A DNA stretch of 64,000 bases from an uncultured Bacteroidota bacterium (lineage in GTDB: Bacteria > Bacteroidota > Bacteroidia > AKYH767-A > OLB10): positions 27,975 through 91,974 of the forward strand of contig CAIRUC010000125.1 of assembly GCA_903881665.1 (NCBI GenBank), given 5' to 3'. Both the position numbers and the translations under genes were made by a program. The notes under the pieces were generated by a model. The model had not been told where the DNA came from. It saw nothing but the letters and a program-made list of their open reading frames with translations, and did not search any database. Below, piece after piece: positions 38,505 to 49,604 of the stretch (within the stretch, counting starts at the first letter, position 1; every line of letters starts with the position of its first letter).

Positions 38505-40091
38505 TTACTTCCCGAATTTTCTTTCCGCCAACTTGGCGGCTTCGTAAGCGTTAATAATTCCGGCAGCGATACAAAGATCTTTGTACTTTACCATAACGTC
38601 TTTTGTTCCTGGTTTCTTTACCGCTATTTCCGGACGAACAGCCGATTTCATTAATACTTTTTTCAATTGTACGGCACTCATTTGGGGGTAGTAAGAAAGT
38701 ATCAACGCAGCAACTCCTGCAGCAACCGGAGATGCCATACTGGTTCCATTTTTTGATCCGTAGCCATTATTGGGTAACGTAGATGTAATCTTCACTCCCG
38801 GCGCAAAAAGATCAACGTATTTCTTTCCATAATTAGAGAAGGTTCCAGGATTTCCATCGGCGGCATTCGCTCCTACGTCTAACCAATTTTTTCGTGCATT
38901 CCGTTTTTCTCCAAGGTAATTTGGGTTAGGGTAACGTTTCTCGACATCTAAATTCAATGATTCATTTCCTGCGGCATGTACGAGTAAAACATTTTTTGTA
39001 GCAGCGTACTTCACCGCTTCGTCTACCGCATTTTTATTATAGGGTACCGGCTTTCCAAAGCTCATATTAATAATTCTTGCGCCATTATCGGCAGCATAGC
39101 GTATCGCTAACGCAATGTCTTTATCGCGCTCATCGCCATTAGGAACAACTCTCAAAATCATTAATTGTACATTTGCTGCAACACCATCAATACCCATTGA
39201 ATTATCACGAACCGCACCTATAATTCCACTTACGTGTGTACCATGGTCGCCATCTGGTGATTTAACATGGTTGTTTCCGTAATTTTTGTCGCTTATATTT
39301 TCATAATCATCATGAATAATTTTTCGAGCGTCATAGTCCAAGTTCATATGATAATCGAGATGATCTTTATTATTTTTGTATCCTCGCTTTAATTCCAAAA
39401 CATAACTAGGATAAGTAGTGCCTTTATCCATTAAAGCAACCATTTTCTCTTTCATTTTTACTAAGAGGCTATCGGTTGTATAAAACCCTGCTACTTCTTG
39501 AACAGAAAGAGAATCTTTACCAAATTTCTTATTCATGCTCTCAATAAAACTCAACATTTTATTGAGGCGCTCATTCGTTTTCGTATACTCTGTTAATTTT
39601 TTATCATAAATCGCCTTCGCATTTAAATAGGTCTTGTATGTTTCCAATTGTGATTTAATATTTGCAGAATCAGAAAACACATTTTGATATTTTCTAACGA
39701 TACGCGTTACTTCCATATTCTCCATTACGATATCTTCGGTGCCGCTTCCTAAATAATTCCATCCATGAATATCATCTACATATCCGTTTTTATCGTCATC
39801 GATATTATTTCCAGGAATTTCGTTTTTATTCGTCCATATTTGTCCTGTTAAATCCGGATGATCAACATCGGTTCCATCATCAATAACAGCAACTATCACT
39901 CTTGATGATTTTTTATTTTTTAAAATTTTTTCGTATGCTTTATTGGCACTCACACCATAAACCGAATCGATTTGCAAATCGAGATTATGCCAATTTGAAG
40001 GAAGCTGTTGTGCAGAGGTCAATAGACTTGTAAATAACAAGGCCGGCAATAAAAGGATGTTCTTTTTCATACGTATAACAGAAGTCGACAA
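38505..40091 (-). CDS. S8 family serine peptidase (subtilisin-like)
   Basis: VIDDGTDVDHPDL, DHGTHVSGIIG, NGTSMASPVAAGVAAL. Confidence 0.95.
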   Translation of the reverse strand: MSTSVIRMKKNILLLPALLFTSLLTSAQQLPSNWHNLDLQIDSVYGVSANKAYEKILKNKKSSRVIVAVIDDGTDVDHPDLTGQIWTNKNEIPGNNIDDDKNGYVDDIHGWNYLGSGTEDIVMENMEVTRIVRKYQNVFSDSANIKSQLETYKTYLNAKAIYDKKLTEYTKTNERLNKMLSFIESMNKKFGKDSLSVQEVAGFYTTDSLLVKMKEKMVALMDKGTTYPSYVLELKRGYKNNKDHLDYHMNLDYDARKIIHDDYENISDKNYGNNHVKSPDGDHGTHVSGIIGAVRDNSMGIDGVAANVQLMILRVVPNGDERDKDIALAIRYAADNGARIINMSFGKPVPYNKNAVDEAVKYAATKNVLLVHAAGNESLNLDVEKRYPNPNYLGEKRNARKNWLDVGANAADGNPGTFSNYGKKYVDLFAPGVKITSTLPNNGYGSKNGTSMASPVAAGVAALILSYYPQMSAVQLKKVLMKSAVRPEIAVKKPGTKDVMVKYKDLCIAAGIINAYEAAKLAERKFGK

Positions 40092-40121
40092 AATTAAGTA
40101 AAAAGAAAGTGCTGAAGCAGG

Positions 40122-41330
40122 TTATATCTTTCTTAAAGTACGATAAGCAAAGATCAAACTTAAAATTGTTAGGAACGAACCCATTAAAAAAGGAACTCCG
40201 GGAAAATAAATAGAGTTCGCACGATTAGTAAAATGGGCAAACAATCCGGTCATTATTGGAGGGCCAACAATTGAGGTTAAACTAATCAATCCTGCTAACG
40301 TGCCCTGAAGCTCTCCTTGTTCATTTGCGGGTACCTGGTTTGAAATAACGCCTTGCATTGAGGGGCCTGTAATGCCTCCTAAACAATAAGGAACCATAAT
40401 AGCAAACATCATCCACGACTTCGGGGCGAAAGCAAAAAGAATAAATCCGATGGAGTATAAAGTTAGTCCAATATAAATCGATCGGTGCGCCCCTAATAGG
40501 GGTATAATAATTCTAATTAATCCACCCTGCACAATGGCAACCATTAAACCCACGAAACCCAAAGAATATCCAACCCACGCTTCATTCCATTTGAATTTTT
40601 CCATAACAAAATAGGTCCAGGTGGATTGAAGCGCATGTCCTGCAATATAAATACTCATAAATGAAAGTGACATGCCAACAAGCAATGGATATTTTTTCAA
40701 ATGAGCCAACGAACTTATTGGATTTGCTCGTTTCCAATTAAATTTTCTTCTGTTTTCTTTTGATAACGATTCGGGAAGAATAAAATATCCGTATAGAAAA
40801 TTAAGCATGGTTAATATTGCAGCGGCATAAAAAGGAATGCGTGCCCCATATTGCCCAAGTAAGCCTCCAACCACAGGACCAATAATAAAACCTAAGCCAA
40901 AAGCGGCACCAACAATTCCGAAATTTTGTGCGCGTTTTTCTGGTGTACTAATATCAGCAATATAAGCAGACGCAGTTGTGAAACTTGCACCTGTAATTCC
41001 TGCAATAATTCTTCCTACGAACAGCCATCCTATGGAAGGAGCTAACGCAAGAAATAAATAATCGATAGCGAAGCCAAACAATGAACCTAATAAAATAGGG
41101 CGACGACCAAATTGGTCGCTTAGATTTCCCAATATAGGAGCAAATAAAAATTGCGTTGCTGAATAGGCGAACATTAACCATCCGCCATATTGAGAAGCAA
41201 TGCTTAAATCGCCTCCTGTCATTTCCTGAATTAACTTTGGGAGTACCGGAACAATTATTCCGAGGCCTGTAACATCGATTAACAATGTTATAAAAATAAA
41301 TCCCAGTGCGGGATTGCGCTTCTCTGCCAT
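40122..41330 (-). CDS. MFS transporter, TetA-like drug efflux family
   Basis: [16 protein letters not shown] motif A, 12 hydrophobic segments. Confidence 0.85.
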   Translation of the reverse strand: MAEKRNPALGFIFITLLIDVTGLGIIVPVLPKLIQEMTGGDLSIASQYGGWLMFAYSATQFLFAPILGNLSDQFGRRPILLGSLFGFAIDYLFLALAPSIGWLFVGRIIAGITGASFTTASAYIADISTPEKRAQNFGIVGAAFGLGFIIGPVVGGLLGQYGARIPFYAAAILTMLNFLYGYFILPESLSKENRRKFNWKRANPISSLAHLKKYPLLVGMSLSFMSIYIAGHALQSTWTYFVMEKFKWNEAWVGYSLGFVGLMVAIVQGGLIRIIIPLLGAHRSIYIGLTLYSIGFILFAFAPKSWMMFAIMVPYCLGGITGPSMQGVISNQVPANEQGELQGTLAGLISLTSIVGPPIMTGLFAHFTNRANSIYFPGVPFLMGSFLTILSLIFAYRTLRKI

Positions 41331-41447
41331 AACTGAAGATAGAATGCAATAATAGGGAAAAACCTAAAACTAATAGATAGAAGAAAATCGGTCTTTCCGT
41401 TTTATTAGTATTATTAATGCAACCGACTGCTTACTCAAGAAAAAAGA

Positions 41448-42131
41448 TTATAATTTATAAACACCGGTTTTGAATGCAAACAAAACTAACCCAATACGCG
41501 ATTTAATATTCAATTTATAAAAAAGCGATTCTCGATACCCATCTACTGTGCGAATTGTAACCTCCATTTCGTTTGCTATTTCTTTATATGTCTTTTCCGA
41601 ACAGCAATAATTTAAAAAGGCAAGTTCACGCGAAGAAAGCTGACGCAATAACAACAGATCTTCATCTTTTTCGTCAGGGGAATAAGGAGTATTAAAATTC
41701 GATTGTCCAACTTTTAAGGGCAAAAGACTTTCAATAACAAGGTAATCATAATAGAAACCTTGTTGATGTACTTTCAAGAGCACTTGATGAAAATGATCGG
41801 GCGAAGCATCCTTAAATAAATAAGCGCAAGCGCCCGCATTAATCATGCTTTTTACCGTGCCGAGATCATTATTAATCGATAATGCCACCTTTCTTATCGT
41901 AGGGTACTTTTCTTCGAGCATTCTAGTAACTTGCACCCCATTCATTACGGGCATATTTACATCAATTAAAACGATATCAGGTTTTTGTTCGTTTACATTA
42001 AATAATTTGAAAAACGCTTCCCCATTAGGAGCCTCATATAAGATTTCGAAATCATTCAGATTATCAAGCAATAATCTTAATCCTTTTCGAACTAAATGAT
42101 GATCATCAATAATAACAATTTTAATCTTCAT
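41448..42131 (-). CDS. Response regulator, NarL/LuxR type
   Basis: IVIIDDHHLVRKGLRLLL; DIVLIDVNMPVMNG; LuxR HTH YKEIANEMEVTIRTVDGYRESLFYKLNIKSR. Confidence 0.95.
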   Translation of the reverse strand: MKIKIVIIDDHHLVRKGLRLLLDNLNDFEILYEAPNGEAFFKLFNVNEQKPDIVLIDVNMPVMNGVQVTRMLEEKYPTIRKVALSINNDLGTVKSMINAGACAYLFKDASPDHFHQVLLKVHQQGFYYDYLVIESLLPLKVGQSNFNTPYSPDEKDEDLLLLRQLSSRELAFLNYCCSEKTYKEIANEMEVTIRTVDGYRESLFYKLNIKSRIGLVLFAFKTGVYKL

Positions 42132-42136
42132 GCCTC

Positions 42137-42919
42137 TTATTTATCCGGAAAAACCAAAGATACTTTTATTCCATTAGGTGCACGGTTTTCAATCAAAATT
42201 TTACCCTTCATTAATTCTGCCCGCTTTTTCATATTATTTATACCTATACCCGTACCGCCATTACTAGACAAATCAATTGTATTGATGCCCTTGCCGTCGT
42301 CCTCATAAACCAAATTTACAACATTTTCGACAATGGTAACCGTTAAAAAAATAGTTGAAGCTCCGGCGTATTTAATGGTATTACTAACACACTCTTGTAT
42401 TATTCGGAAAGTGAATACTTCATTTGCTGGTGATTTAAATTTTAACTGCTCCGGAATATTCATTTGAAATGCAATGTTTCCGGAAAAAGAAAGTTTATCA
42501 AACAATCGGTTAACACCATCTTTAAATCCAACAATTGAAATGTACTCTTTATTAAGATTCTTCGAAATATTTCTGATTGAATTTAATGCAGATTGCACTG
42601 ATTCGCGCGCCTCTATCAAAGCACGATTTCTATCGTCGCTCATATTTTTATCGAGCGCATTAATTTGCATAATTGAAAACACTAGTTGTTGCCCAACATC
42701 ATCGTGTAAATCGCGGCTAAGTTCATTCATGGTGTTTTCTGCCACTTCCATTTTAGCAATGGAAACTTCGCTTTCAAGACGCGCATTTATCTGCATTATC
42801 TCGTTATCGTGTTTGATTCTTCGGTTACGACCTGTAAGCATCAAATTGAGCATTAACAGCACAACGATTAATATAAAAACGGTAATAATTACCAACAGAG
42901 AACTTATATCGCTATTCAT
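42137..42919 (-). CDS. Sensor histidine kinase (HisKA_3 type)
   Basis: ELSRDLHDDVGQQLVFSIMQ; DDGKGI; GIGINNMKKRAELM. Confidence 0.95.
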   Translation of the reverse strand: MNSDISSLLVIITVFILIVVLLMLNLMLTGRNRRIKHDNEIMQINARLESEVSIAKMEVAENTMNELSRDLHDDVGQQLVFSIMQINALDKNMSDDRNRALIEARESVQSALNSIRNISKNLNKEYISIVGFKDGVNRLFDKLSFSGNIAFQMNIPEQLKFKSPANEVFTFRIIQECVSNTIKYAGASTIFLTVTIVENVVNLVYEDDGKGINTIDLSSNGGTGIGINNMKKRAELMKGKILIENRAPNGIKVSLVFPDK

Positions 42920-42923
42920 TATT

Positions 42924-43607
42924 TTATTTTTCAGTTGCTAGTAATTGTGCTTTTTTTATTTGAGTATAAACAATGCCTATGGCAAACATTAAATGCCAAA
43001 AGGTGAACGAGCAATCGATTATATAAAAAAAGGCGTCGATCACCACATGTTTAATATAAATTGGAAAGGCGGCATAACAGGGTATAGTACACATTGCATC
43101 GATCATTGCAGGAAAGCAATACCAAAAAGCTAATAGATGAAATGGATTAATGCTTACATCTTCGAATAGTTGTTTCAAAAAGAAAAAGGCGAATACAGAA
43201 TCTAACAAGTTAAATAATATGGTTGAATAGCTATCATTATAAACTATTCCCGCCATTGAAAGTCGAATAATTGAAAAGCAATTAACCGCAACAAATGAAA
43301 TTAAAATCATTTTTTTAATCTTTGGATTGCTACTGTATTTATAATAAATATATCCCGGATATCCATACTGAATAAAATTTGTGAGATTATACCACCAACC
43401 ATTATAGTGATGCTGCATCCACAATACTAAGCCTACTAATGAAACGATTGAACTAATCGTAAACCAAACTATAATATGTTTTTCTTGTAAATTAAATTTC
43501 TTTCGATAATATAGCAGAAGAATGATGATGATAATGTTCTCGAAAATAGTTGAATAATTGCTATAATAGTCATATACGTTCATAAATCCGGAGTGCGCTT
43601 CCGGCAA
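42924..43607 (-). CDS. Multi-TM membrane protein, putative sensor
   Basis: About six hydrophobic segments; directly upstream of the histidine kinase. Confidence 0.7.
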   Translation of the reverse strand: MPEAHSGFMNVYDYYSNYSTIFENIIIIILLLYYRKKFNLQEKHIIVWFTISSIVSLVGLVLWMQHHYNGWWYNLTNFIQYGYPGYIYYKYSSNPKIKKMILISFVAVNCFSIIRLSMAGIVYNDSYSTILFNLLDSVFAFFFLKQLFEDVSINPFHLLAFWYCFPAMIDAMCTIPCYAAFPIYIKHVVIDAFFYIIDCSFTFWHLMFAIGIVYTQIKKAQLLATEK

Positions 43608-43626
43608 ATATATTCACTTCTTTTCT

Positions 43627-44379
43627 TTATGAGCAAAATGGCGGACAAGGCTTATTGGCCTCCAAATACCTTCCGCTATATTCGCCAGCAACATACGGCG
43701 CAGCAGGATTAATTAGCGGAACTCCTGTTCTATCATAAATGCTTAAGATTACTGTATAGCCGATATAGTCTGTATTGTTTTCGCCAATTCCATATTGAGA
43801 ATAGAATTTCGCAGCCAATTCTGAACTTAAATAGCCTTGTTCAATTTTAATAGAATAACCCGTAAATGTGGAAGGATTCGTTTCTATGAACCCAGGAATA
43901 TTCGCTTGTAATAAAAGCAGCATATCTGTCCACTCCATAAATCGAGAGTCAATAGCAACAATTGATGCTTGATTTTGTCCGTCTATTAACACATTTGATT
44001 TATACTCTGCAAAGCATCGCATCGCCAATGGGCGTGAAGCAATTTCAGAAAAGCTGTTTTCGGGGCTGAGGTATGAGGTTTCTTCTAAAAGACAAAAGGC
44101 GGTTGATTCGGCGGCGGATGATGAAACCGATATTATTGGGAATACTAGTGAATAATCCATGATTCCCGGCCAAAAACGAATTCCATTCAATCTGTTGCAG
44201 TTGTACTCATAAAAATACCCTATCAGCTCTTCCACTTTTATTTTAGTTGAGCTATACAAAATAATATTGTCGCCAGTATTGGGATCTAATATACTCGTGT
44301 GTACTTCGCGTTCCATTAGCATCGGTTCGATGTCTGATTGCGGTAAGGGATATGACATTGGGTTTGATTTAATTGCCAA
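43627..44379 (-). CDS. Hypothetical protein, first gene of the two-component operon
   Basis: 250-aa ORF, short gap to the next gene. Confidence 0.6.
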   Translation of the reverse strand: MAIKSNPMSYPLPQSDIEPMLMEREVHTSILDPNTGDNIILYSSTKIKVEELIGYFYEYNCNRLNGIRFWPGIMDYSLVFPIISVSSSAAESTAFCLLEETSYLSPENSFSEIASRPLAMRCFAEYKSNVLIDGQNQASIVAIDSRFMEWTDMLLLLQANIPGFIETNPSTFTGYSIKIEQGYLSSELAAKFYSQYGIGENNTDYIGYTVILSIYDRTGVPLINPAAPYVAGEYSGRYLEANKPCPPFCS

Positions 44380-44424
44380 AGAAAACGCATTGTAACCTTT
44401 AAATCAACCCGTATTTTTCACGCC

Positions 44425-44512
44425 GGGATAAACACCCCCCTTAAAAGGGAAAAACACCCCCTTTGGGACACCGGGAAAAACACCCCCCTTAAACGGGAAA
44501 AATACCCCCTTT
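44425..44512 (-). repeat. Four phased direct repeats GGGAwAAAyACCCCCyTT upstream of the operon
   Basis: Copies start at 44425, 44447, 44473 and 44495 (22/26/22-bp steps). Confidence 0.85.
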
Positions 44513-44672
44513 TTCTTGTTTTTTTACTCTGTTATTTGATTTCTACAAAGAGAACGACATCCCCATTCGTCTTGATGTGTTTATAAAAACCATTATTCGG
44601 AAATCAAACCCTTTTTGAACGGCCCTTTTCTTTTTTACTTGCCATAGTCCATGCTAACTATATTTTTCGTGA

Positions 44673-44700
44673 AAAGGCCCCGTTATTAATCGGGGCCTTT
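44673..44700 (-). terminator. Stem-loop terminator downstream of the acidic protein gene
   Basis: AAAGGCCCCG-ttattaat-CGGGGCCTTT. Confidence 0.75.
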
Positions 44701-44713
44701 CATATTTAATGTC

Positions 44714-45100
44714 TTAGTTTAATTCTGGATCTATTGAATCATCGTCAATGTCATCGTCAGAATCCTTTTCAATGGGTTCATTAACCAAGTCCATTACCAT
44801 TGATTGATAATTAACATGAAAAAAGCTGTTTAATTTTTCCCAGCCGAGGTCTTCAGGCCATTTTGATTTGTCGTCCGTCCATTCCATTAACAATAGCGAG
44901 AACCAGCCTTCGGCTCCTTCTTCCATCCATTCAAGCGCTTCATCTTCATCTTCAAATTCAGGAATTAAAAAAGACGATGCAGCATCATGTCCGCTCATAT
45001 CATCCATTTGTAATTCGAATTCTTCTCCTAGTGCGTTAGCCCAATCTACACATGCTTGTTTTGGTGTAATGACTAGTAAATCGCGATTAATAATTTGCAT
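44714..45100 (-). CDS. Small acidic hypothetical protein
   Basis: 128 aa, strongly acidic C-terminus; terminator immediately downstream. Confidence 0.65.
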   Translation of the reverse strand: MQIINRDLLVITPKQACVDWANALGEEFELQMDDMSGHDAASSFLIPEFEDEDEALEWMEEGAEGWFSLLLMEWTDDKSKWPEDLGWEKLNSFFHVNYQSMVMDLVNEPIEKDSDDDIDDDSIDPELN

Positions 45101-45226
45101 AGTACTATTTTTAATATTGGTTAATAATTTGCCCTCGTTTAATTGGTGAAATTATTTAGTTTTTATTCTCCCAACAAATCATAACCTCAATTATTATCGT
45201 TTTATTATCAAAATGACTGTACACGC

Positions 45227-47800
45227 TCATTGAGAAAAATCATAGTTCACTGCTGCCGAACCAAATGCGACCGGATTCTTACTCCATACCTCAATCGAAT
45301 TTCTGTGTTTTACAACAATGTAGTAATTCCCAGCGGGCAATATATTAGGGATGCTCGCTAATGCCTCTCCATTTTTTTTCAGATTGGCGTTTACGCTTAG
45401 CACTAATGAATACGGGTTAGTTGGCTGATGTAATTCAACCGTGACAGAATCACAAATTGTTGGATCCGCTGTAAGTCCATTGTTATACTCAACAGGCTGT
45501 AATACCTCGCTACCTAAATAAAAGCCCTGAATAAACAATCGAAGGGTAAGTATATTAAAGGTACAATTACTTGCCGTTACAGATTGAGATGTGCTAGGAA
45601 TACAATCTACCCACACCGAATAATTTCCCGTAAGCTTTGCCTCAATGCTTTGCGTGTTTGCCCCGTTGCTCCAACTATAATTTGTTCCCGCACTAGCGGT
45701 TAAAGTAACAGAATCTCCCAAACAAAAAGTAGTAGCTCCCGAGGCGGTAATGGTTGGCACTAAAGAATATTTTAAAACAATATCATCGATTCTATATTGG
45801 CAAACTGTTCCATTTTGCTTCCATTGTAAGCGCAAGTTATTAGCGGACGGAATATTTCCAATTACCGTGATATATGTCCACGTTGAACTATTGCTGATTA
45901 CGGGTACTATCAAATTAGTATAGGTTATTCCATCGGTGCTATATTGTACCAATAAAGTTGATCCATCATGTGAAGCAGGACTTCTAAATAATCCGAACGA
46001 TAATTGAAGATTTGACCTACCTATAGTATTGATTCCGGAAATAATAAAATTTTTACCGACAGTACTTGTTAAGAAAACATTAGCGCCACCGCTGGCTCCT
46101 GTATAACCCGATGACGCACTTGTAACCCTAATATCTCCCGTTCCACTCATCGTAAATGAGGTGTTCTGAAATCCATTGTTAGTTTCGTGGGTTGATATTG
46201 CAGTGGTCGCCAAGACACTTCCTATGTTTTCTTGGAATAAAACCCCTGTCGTAGACGGGGAAATAGCCGTCACTACAACTGGAGCTGAGATAGCACTGCA
46301 TCCATTTACATCTGTAACCGTAACCGTATAACTTCCTGCTGCATTAACAATAATTGATTGCGTAGTGCTGCCTTGCGACCATACATACGAAGCCCCTACC
46401 GAGGCTGTTAATTGCTGGGTGTTCCCATTACAAAGATTCACCGAACCTACGGGAGAAGTACTTGCTGTAAATCCTTGACTAACGGTAAGCGTAGCCGAAG
46501 TCATGGCGTTATTTAAATTATTAATATCGCCGCCAATCGTTGTTGAAGCATTAAAAGTATACGTGCCTGAAAAATTAAAATTATAAGCACTGGTAATAAG
46601 CACATCCATTGTGGAGTTAAATGCCAATGCTCCACTATTAATTTGTTGCGTAATCGTTTGTGTGCTGCCTGCTGGATTAGTAATATCAAGACTAATTGAT
46701 ACAGGATTGGAAGTAAAATTTTGTGTTATCGTCGAATAATTTTTTATTCGCACGGCGAGTGCTTTGTTTGATGTTGAACACGGTGTTACCATAGGAGCAA
46801 TAAATGCTGTTGCACCTAAGTCAGCAAACGTATTCGAAAAAACAAATGTAGCAACAACAGGCAAGTGATCTGAACCAGCATGTAGCGCTTCGGCCACCGC
46901 TTGGCTTACTGCAGTATTTGGCAAATGATTGATAGAATCATTGTAATGATTACCATCGTTTCCAAAGGCGGTCATTGAATTAGAAAGGTAAGATATTCCA
47001 TTTCCATCGGTTACTGCTTTTGAATATAGAATCAAGTCGAAGCGATCGTCTACCCCTCCAGTTGCTCCTCCTCCAAATGCCCGAACCCGAGTCGATTGAG
47101 TGTGATAGAAAGAATAGGTGCTATTATTCCATACACCAGTCATTCCATTAATAGGATCATAAAATTGACCTTCCTTTCCTGCCGTTATATGAAGCAACTT
47201 AACATACGCTGGTTCTGTGCTCGAATAAAAATTAAAATCTCCGCAAACAAAAAATTTCGAGCCAGTGGGTAATGCATTTGTAACTTTTCGTAAGCTATCC
47301 ACCTCGGCCGATCGCAATGTTTCATTTGCAGCTCCAGAACTTGCTTTTAAATGGGCGGCATAAATTCTTAATGTGTCGCCTGTTGCAAGATATACTAGCT
47401 TAAACTCGCTTATATCTCTAAGTGCTGTACGAATGGGCGTGTTTGAAACAAACGAAAATAATGCGGTTTTAAAGAAGATAGAATTGTCGGTATCGGGTCC
47501 ATCATTAAATACACCAGCCGAATATGTATTATTATTTACATTCATCACGCTATTCAAAAAAATATTTACTCCAAGTTGCGTGTTCATTTCTTCGGTAACT
47601 AAAATATCGGGCTGTGCGGCGGCAACAGAAATACGATAAGCCGGATTTCGAGTAGTAGTATCGGAAGCAAAAGAAGATCCGTTTGGATAATTCAACAAGT
47701 TATAAGCCATCAATTTTATCGATGATTGCGAATACCCCTTTACAAAAGTAAGGATCAAAATAAATAATATGCGACCTAGAAAGGACAACCGCTTTATCAT
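45227..47800 (-). CDS. Secreted endonuclease/exonuclease/phosphatase-fold protein with CARDB/Ig-like domains
   Basis: ORF opens at 47863 but MIKRLSFLGRILFILIL signal starts at 47800; FVCGDFNFYSSTEPAY, GSDHLPVVATFVF. Confidence 0.8.
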   Translation of the reverse strand: MIKRLSFLGRILFILILTFVKGYSQSSIKLMAYNLLNYPNGSSFASDTTTRNPAYRISVAAAQPDILVTEEMNTQLGVNIFLNSVMNVNNNTYSAGVFNDGPDTDNSIFFKTALFSFVSNTPIRTALRDISEFKLVYLATGDTLRIYAAHLKASSGAANETLRSAEVDSLRKVTNALPTGSKFFVCGDFNFYSSTEPAYVKLLHITAGKEGQFYDPINGMTGVWNNSTYSFYHTQSTRVRAFGGGATGGVDDRFDLILYSKAVTDGNGISYLSNSMTAFGNDGNHYNDSINHLPNTAVSQAVAEALHAGSDHLPVVATFVFSNTFADLGATAFIAPMVTPCSTSNKALAVRIKNYSTITQNFTSNPVSISLDITNPAGSTQTITQQINSGALAFNSTMDVLITSAYNFNFSGTYTFNASTTIGGDINNLNNAMTSATLTVSQGFTASTSPVGSVNLCNGNTQQLTASVGASYVWSQGSTTQSIIVNAAGSYTVTVTDVNGCSAISAPVVVTAISPSTTGVLFQENIGSVLATTAISTHETNNGFQNTSFTMSGTGDIRVTSASSGYTGASGGANVFLTSTVGKNFIISGINTIGRSNLQLSFGLFRSPASHDGSTLLVQYSTDGITYTNLIVPVISNSSTWTYITVIGNIPSANNLRLQWKQNGTVCQYRIDDIVLKYSLVPTITASGATTFCLGDSVTLTASAGTNYSWSNGANTQSIEAKLTGNYSVWVDCIPSTSQSVTASNCTFNILTLRLFIQGFYLGSEVLQPVEYNNGLTADPTICDSVTVELHQPTNPYSLVLSVNANLKKNGEALASIPNILPAGNYYIVVKHRNSIEVWSKNPVAFGSAAVNYDFSQ

Positions 47801-48061
47801 GAATAAAAAATATCTTTTGCTTGCAATAGTTATTGTTATTTTGTTTGCAAATCTTACAGTCATGTTGCAATCTCAAAAAACGAATCTATTATTAAGGGTT
47901 TTTAAGTATATTTAATTTTATATTCCATTAACACACGAATCCGCCTTATTTATAAGGCATTTATTCAATGAACAACTGCCAAATCAACGTTTCAATCAAC
48001 GCAAGTTAGGGTTTATTTTCAGTCCTTACAAGAAAAAAGTGGCGAATCTCGACATTGACGA

Positions 48062-49432
48062 TTACTTATGCTTCCCTATATCAATCCCTTTAATTTTTCG
48101 ATAAAGTTCAGTAGCGTATAAATCAGTCATTCCAGAAACCACATCCAGTACCTTTATAACCTTGCTGTAAGCAGAATCCTCCTCTTTAAACGGTCCATAT
48201 TGATCGGGGATTAACTGCATTACTTTTGCTTCTGGCGCCGACCTGTTTTTTTTATTTTTTACAACGGCAGGAACCCATGTACTCAATAATTCACTCATCA
48301 CATTAAACCCTGCTAATTCAATTTCAATTACTGTTGGATGATTATAAATTTTTTCGAGTGATATTTTTTCGATTTTCTTTAGTGCTTCGCAATTACCTTG
48401 AATCTCATCAATCAAGGTATTATTGTATTTTCCGGCAAGCATTTCGTCTAAGTGCAACAAATACACTTCTGCTGCTTTCATGATCAATGTATTAATTGCT
48501 CTACTGCGTAAATAACTTAGTTTTTCGTTCTCATCAAAAATCGCATTTACCACTTCATTAATTTCATTTAAATCATCTACATCACGTCCAATTTCAGAAA
48601 TCATTCCAATAATGCTTTCAATCATTAACTCACGTGTAATAATCCCTAATCGGGCAGCATCTTCAAAATCAATAATGCGATAAGAAATATCGTCGGCCGC
48701 TTCTAACAAATACACAAATGGATGACGACAATATTGAAGCGGCGATTCCTTTTCTTTTATCAATCCGAACTCGTTTACGATCGCATCAAAAACGGCCCTC
48801 TCTGTTTGAAAAAATCCATATTTTTTGAGGTGCTTTTTACTCTTCTCTATACCTATTGATTCGCAAGGATATTTAAGAATAGTTGCTAGCGTTGTTAATG
48901 TTAAACGATATCCTCCTGGTAACCTTCCATTAAATTGATTTGTTAAAATTCGTAATGCATTGGCATTGCCTTCGAAGTGAGTAATGTCTTCCCATTCTGC
49001 TTCGTTAAATAAATTTTTATCAATGGCCCCACTTAAAAAATAATGGCTGATCGCTTTCTCTCCGCTATGCCCGAATGCCGGATTACCAATATCATGTGCA
49101 AGGCATCCTGCTGCGATCACCTCCGATAAATGATAATTATAAAATTCGCGCGCTTCGTCCGTTAACAACTCCTTGCGCTCTTTTAGAATCATTCCTCCCA
49201 CCACTTTACCAAGCGATCTTCCTACAGAAGCCACCTCCAAAGAATGTGTAAGGCGGTTATGCACCAATGTGCTTCCTGGAAGAGGAAAAACTTGTGTTTT
49301 GTTTTGTAAACGTCGAAAAGGTGACGAGAAAATCAGTCGATCAAAATCGCGTTGGTACTCTGTGCGAATATCGTGGTTCGTACTGTTTTTCCCTGTTCGA
49401 CGGGTAGTATATAGTTGGTTAAGATCCATCAT
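48062..49432 (-). CDS. dgt: Deoxyguanosinetriphosphate triphosphohydrolase
   Basis: FSSPFRRLQNKTQVFP, NRLTHSLEVA, CLAHDIGNPAFGHSGE HD motif. Confidence 0.93.
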   Translation of the reverse strand: MMDLNQLYTTRRTGKNSTNHDIRTEYQRDFDRLIFSSPFRRLQNKTQVFPLPGSTLVHNRLTHSLEVASVGRSLGKVVGGMILKERKELLTDEAREFYNYHLSEVIAAGCLAHDIGNPAFGHSGEKAISHYFLSGAIDKNLFNEAEWEDITHFEGNANALRILTNQFNGRLPGGYRLTLTTLATILKYPCESIGIEKSKKHLKKYGFFQTERAVFDAIVNEFGLIKEKESPLQYCRHPFVYLLEAADDISYRIIDFEDAARLGIITRELMIESIIGMISEIGRDVDDLNEINEVVNAIFDENEKLSYLRSRAINTLIMKAAEVYLLHLDEMLAGKYNNTLIDEIQGNCEALKKIEKISLEKIYNHPTVIEIELAGFNVMSELLSTWVPAVVKNKKNRSAPEAKVMQLIPDQYGPFKEEDSAYSKVIKVLDVVSGMTDLYATELYRKIKGIDIGKHK

Positions 49433-49604
49433 AAGGCGCAGAATAATTCTCTGCGAAAATACCGTTTAAAGTGATGCGAAAGCATGTTTAAACAGCCATG
49501 CGTAGGGGCTCGCCTTCTGTTGCTCTCCACCAACTGCTCTCGTCTCAAAAGCAACGCAACCTTTACATATTATCCTCGTATACGTTGCTTCATCATTTGC
49601 AATT

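Noticed and set aside
40954-41349. 131-aa minus-strand ORF overlapping the MFS gene
   Set aside because: Alternative frame of a clear MFS transporter; low-complexity, Arg/Ser/Cys-rich translation
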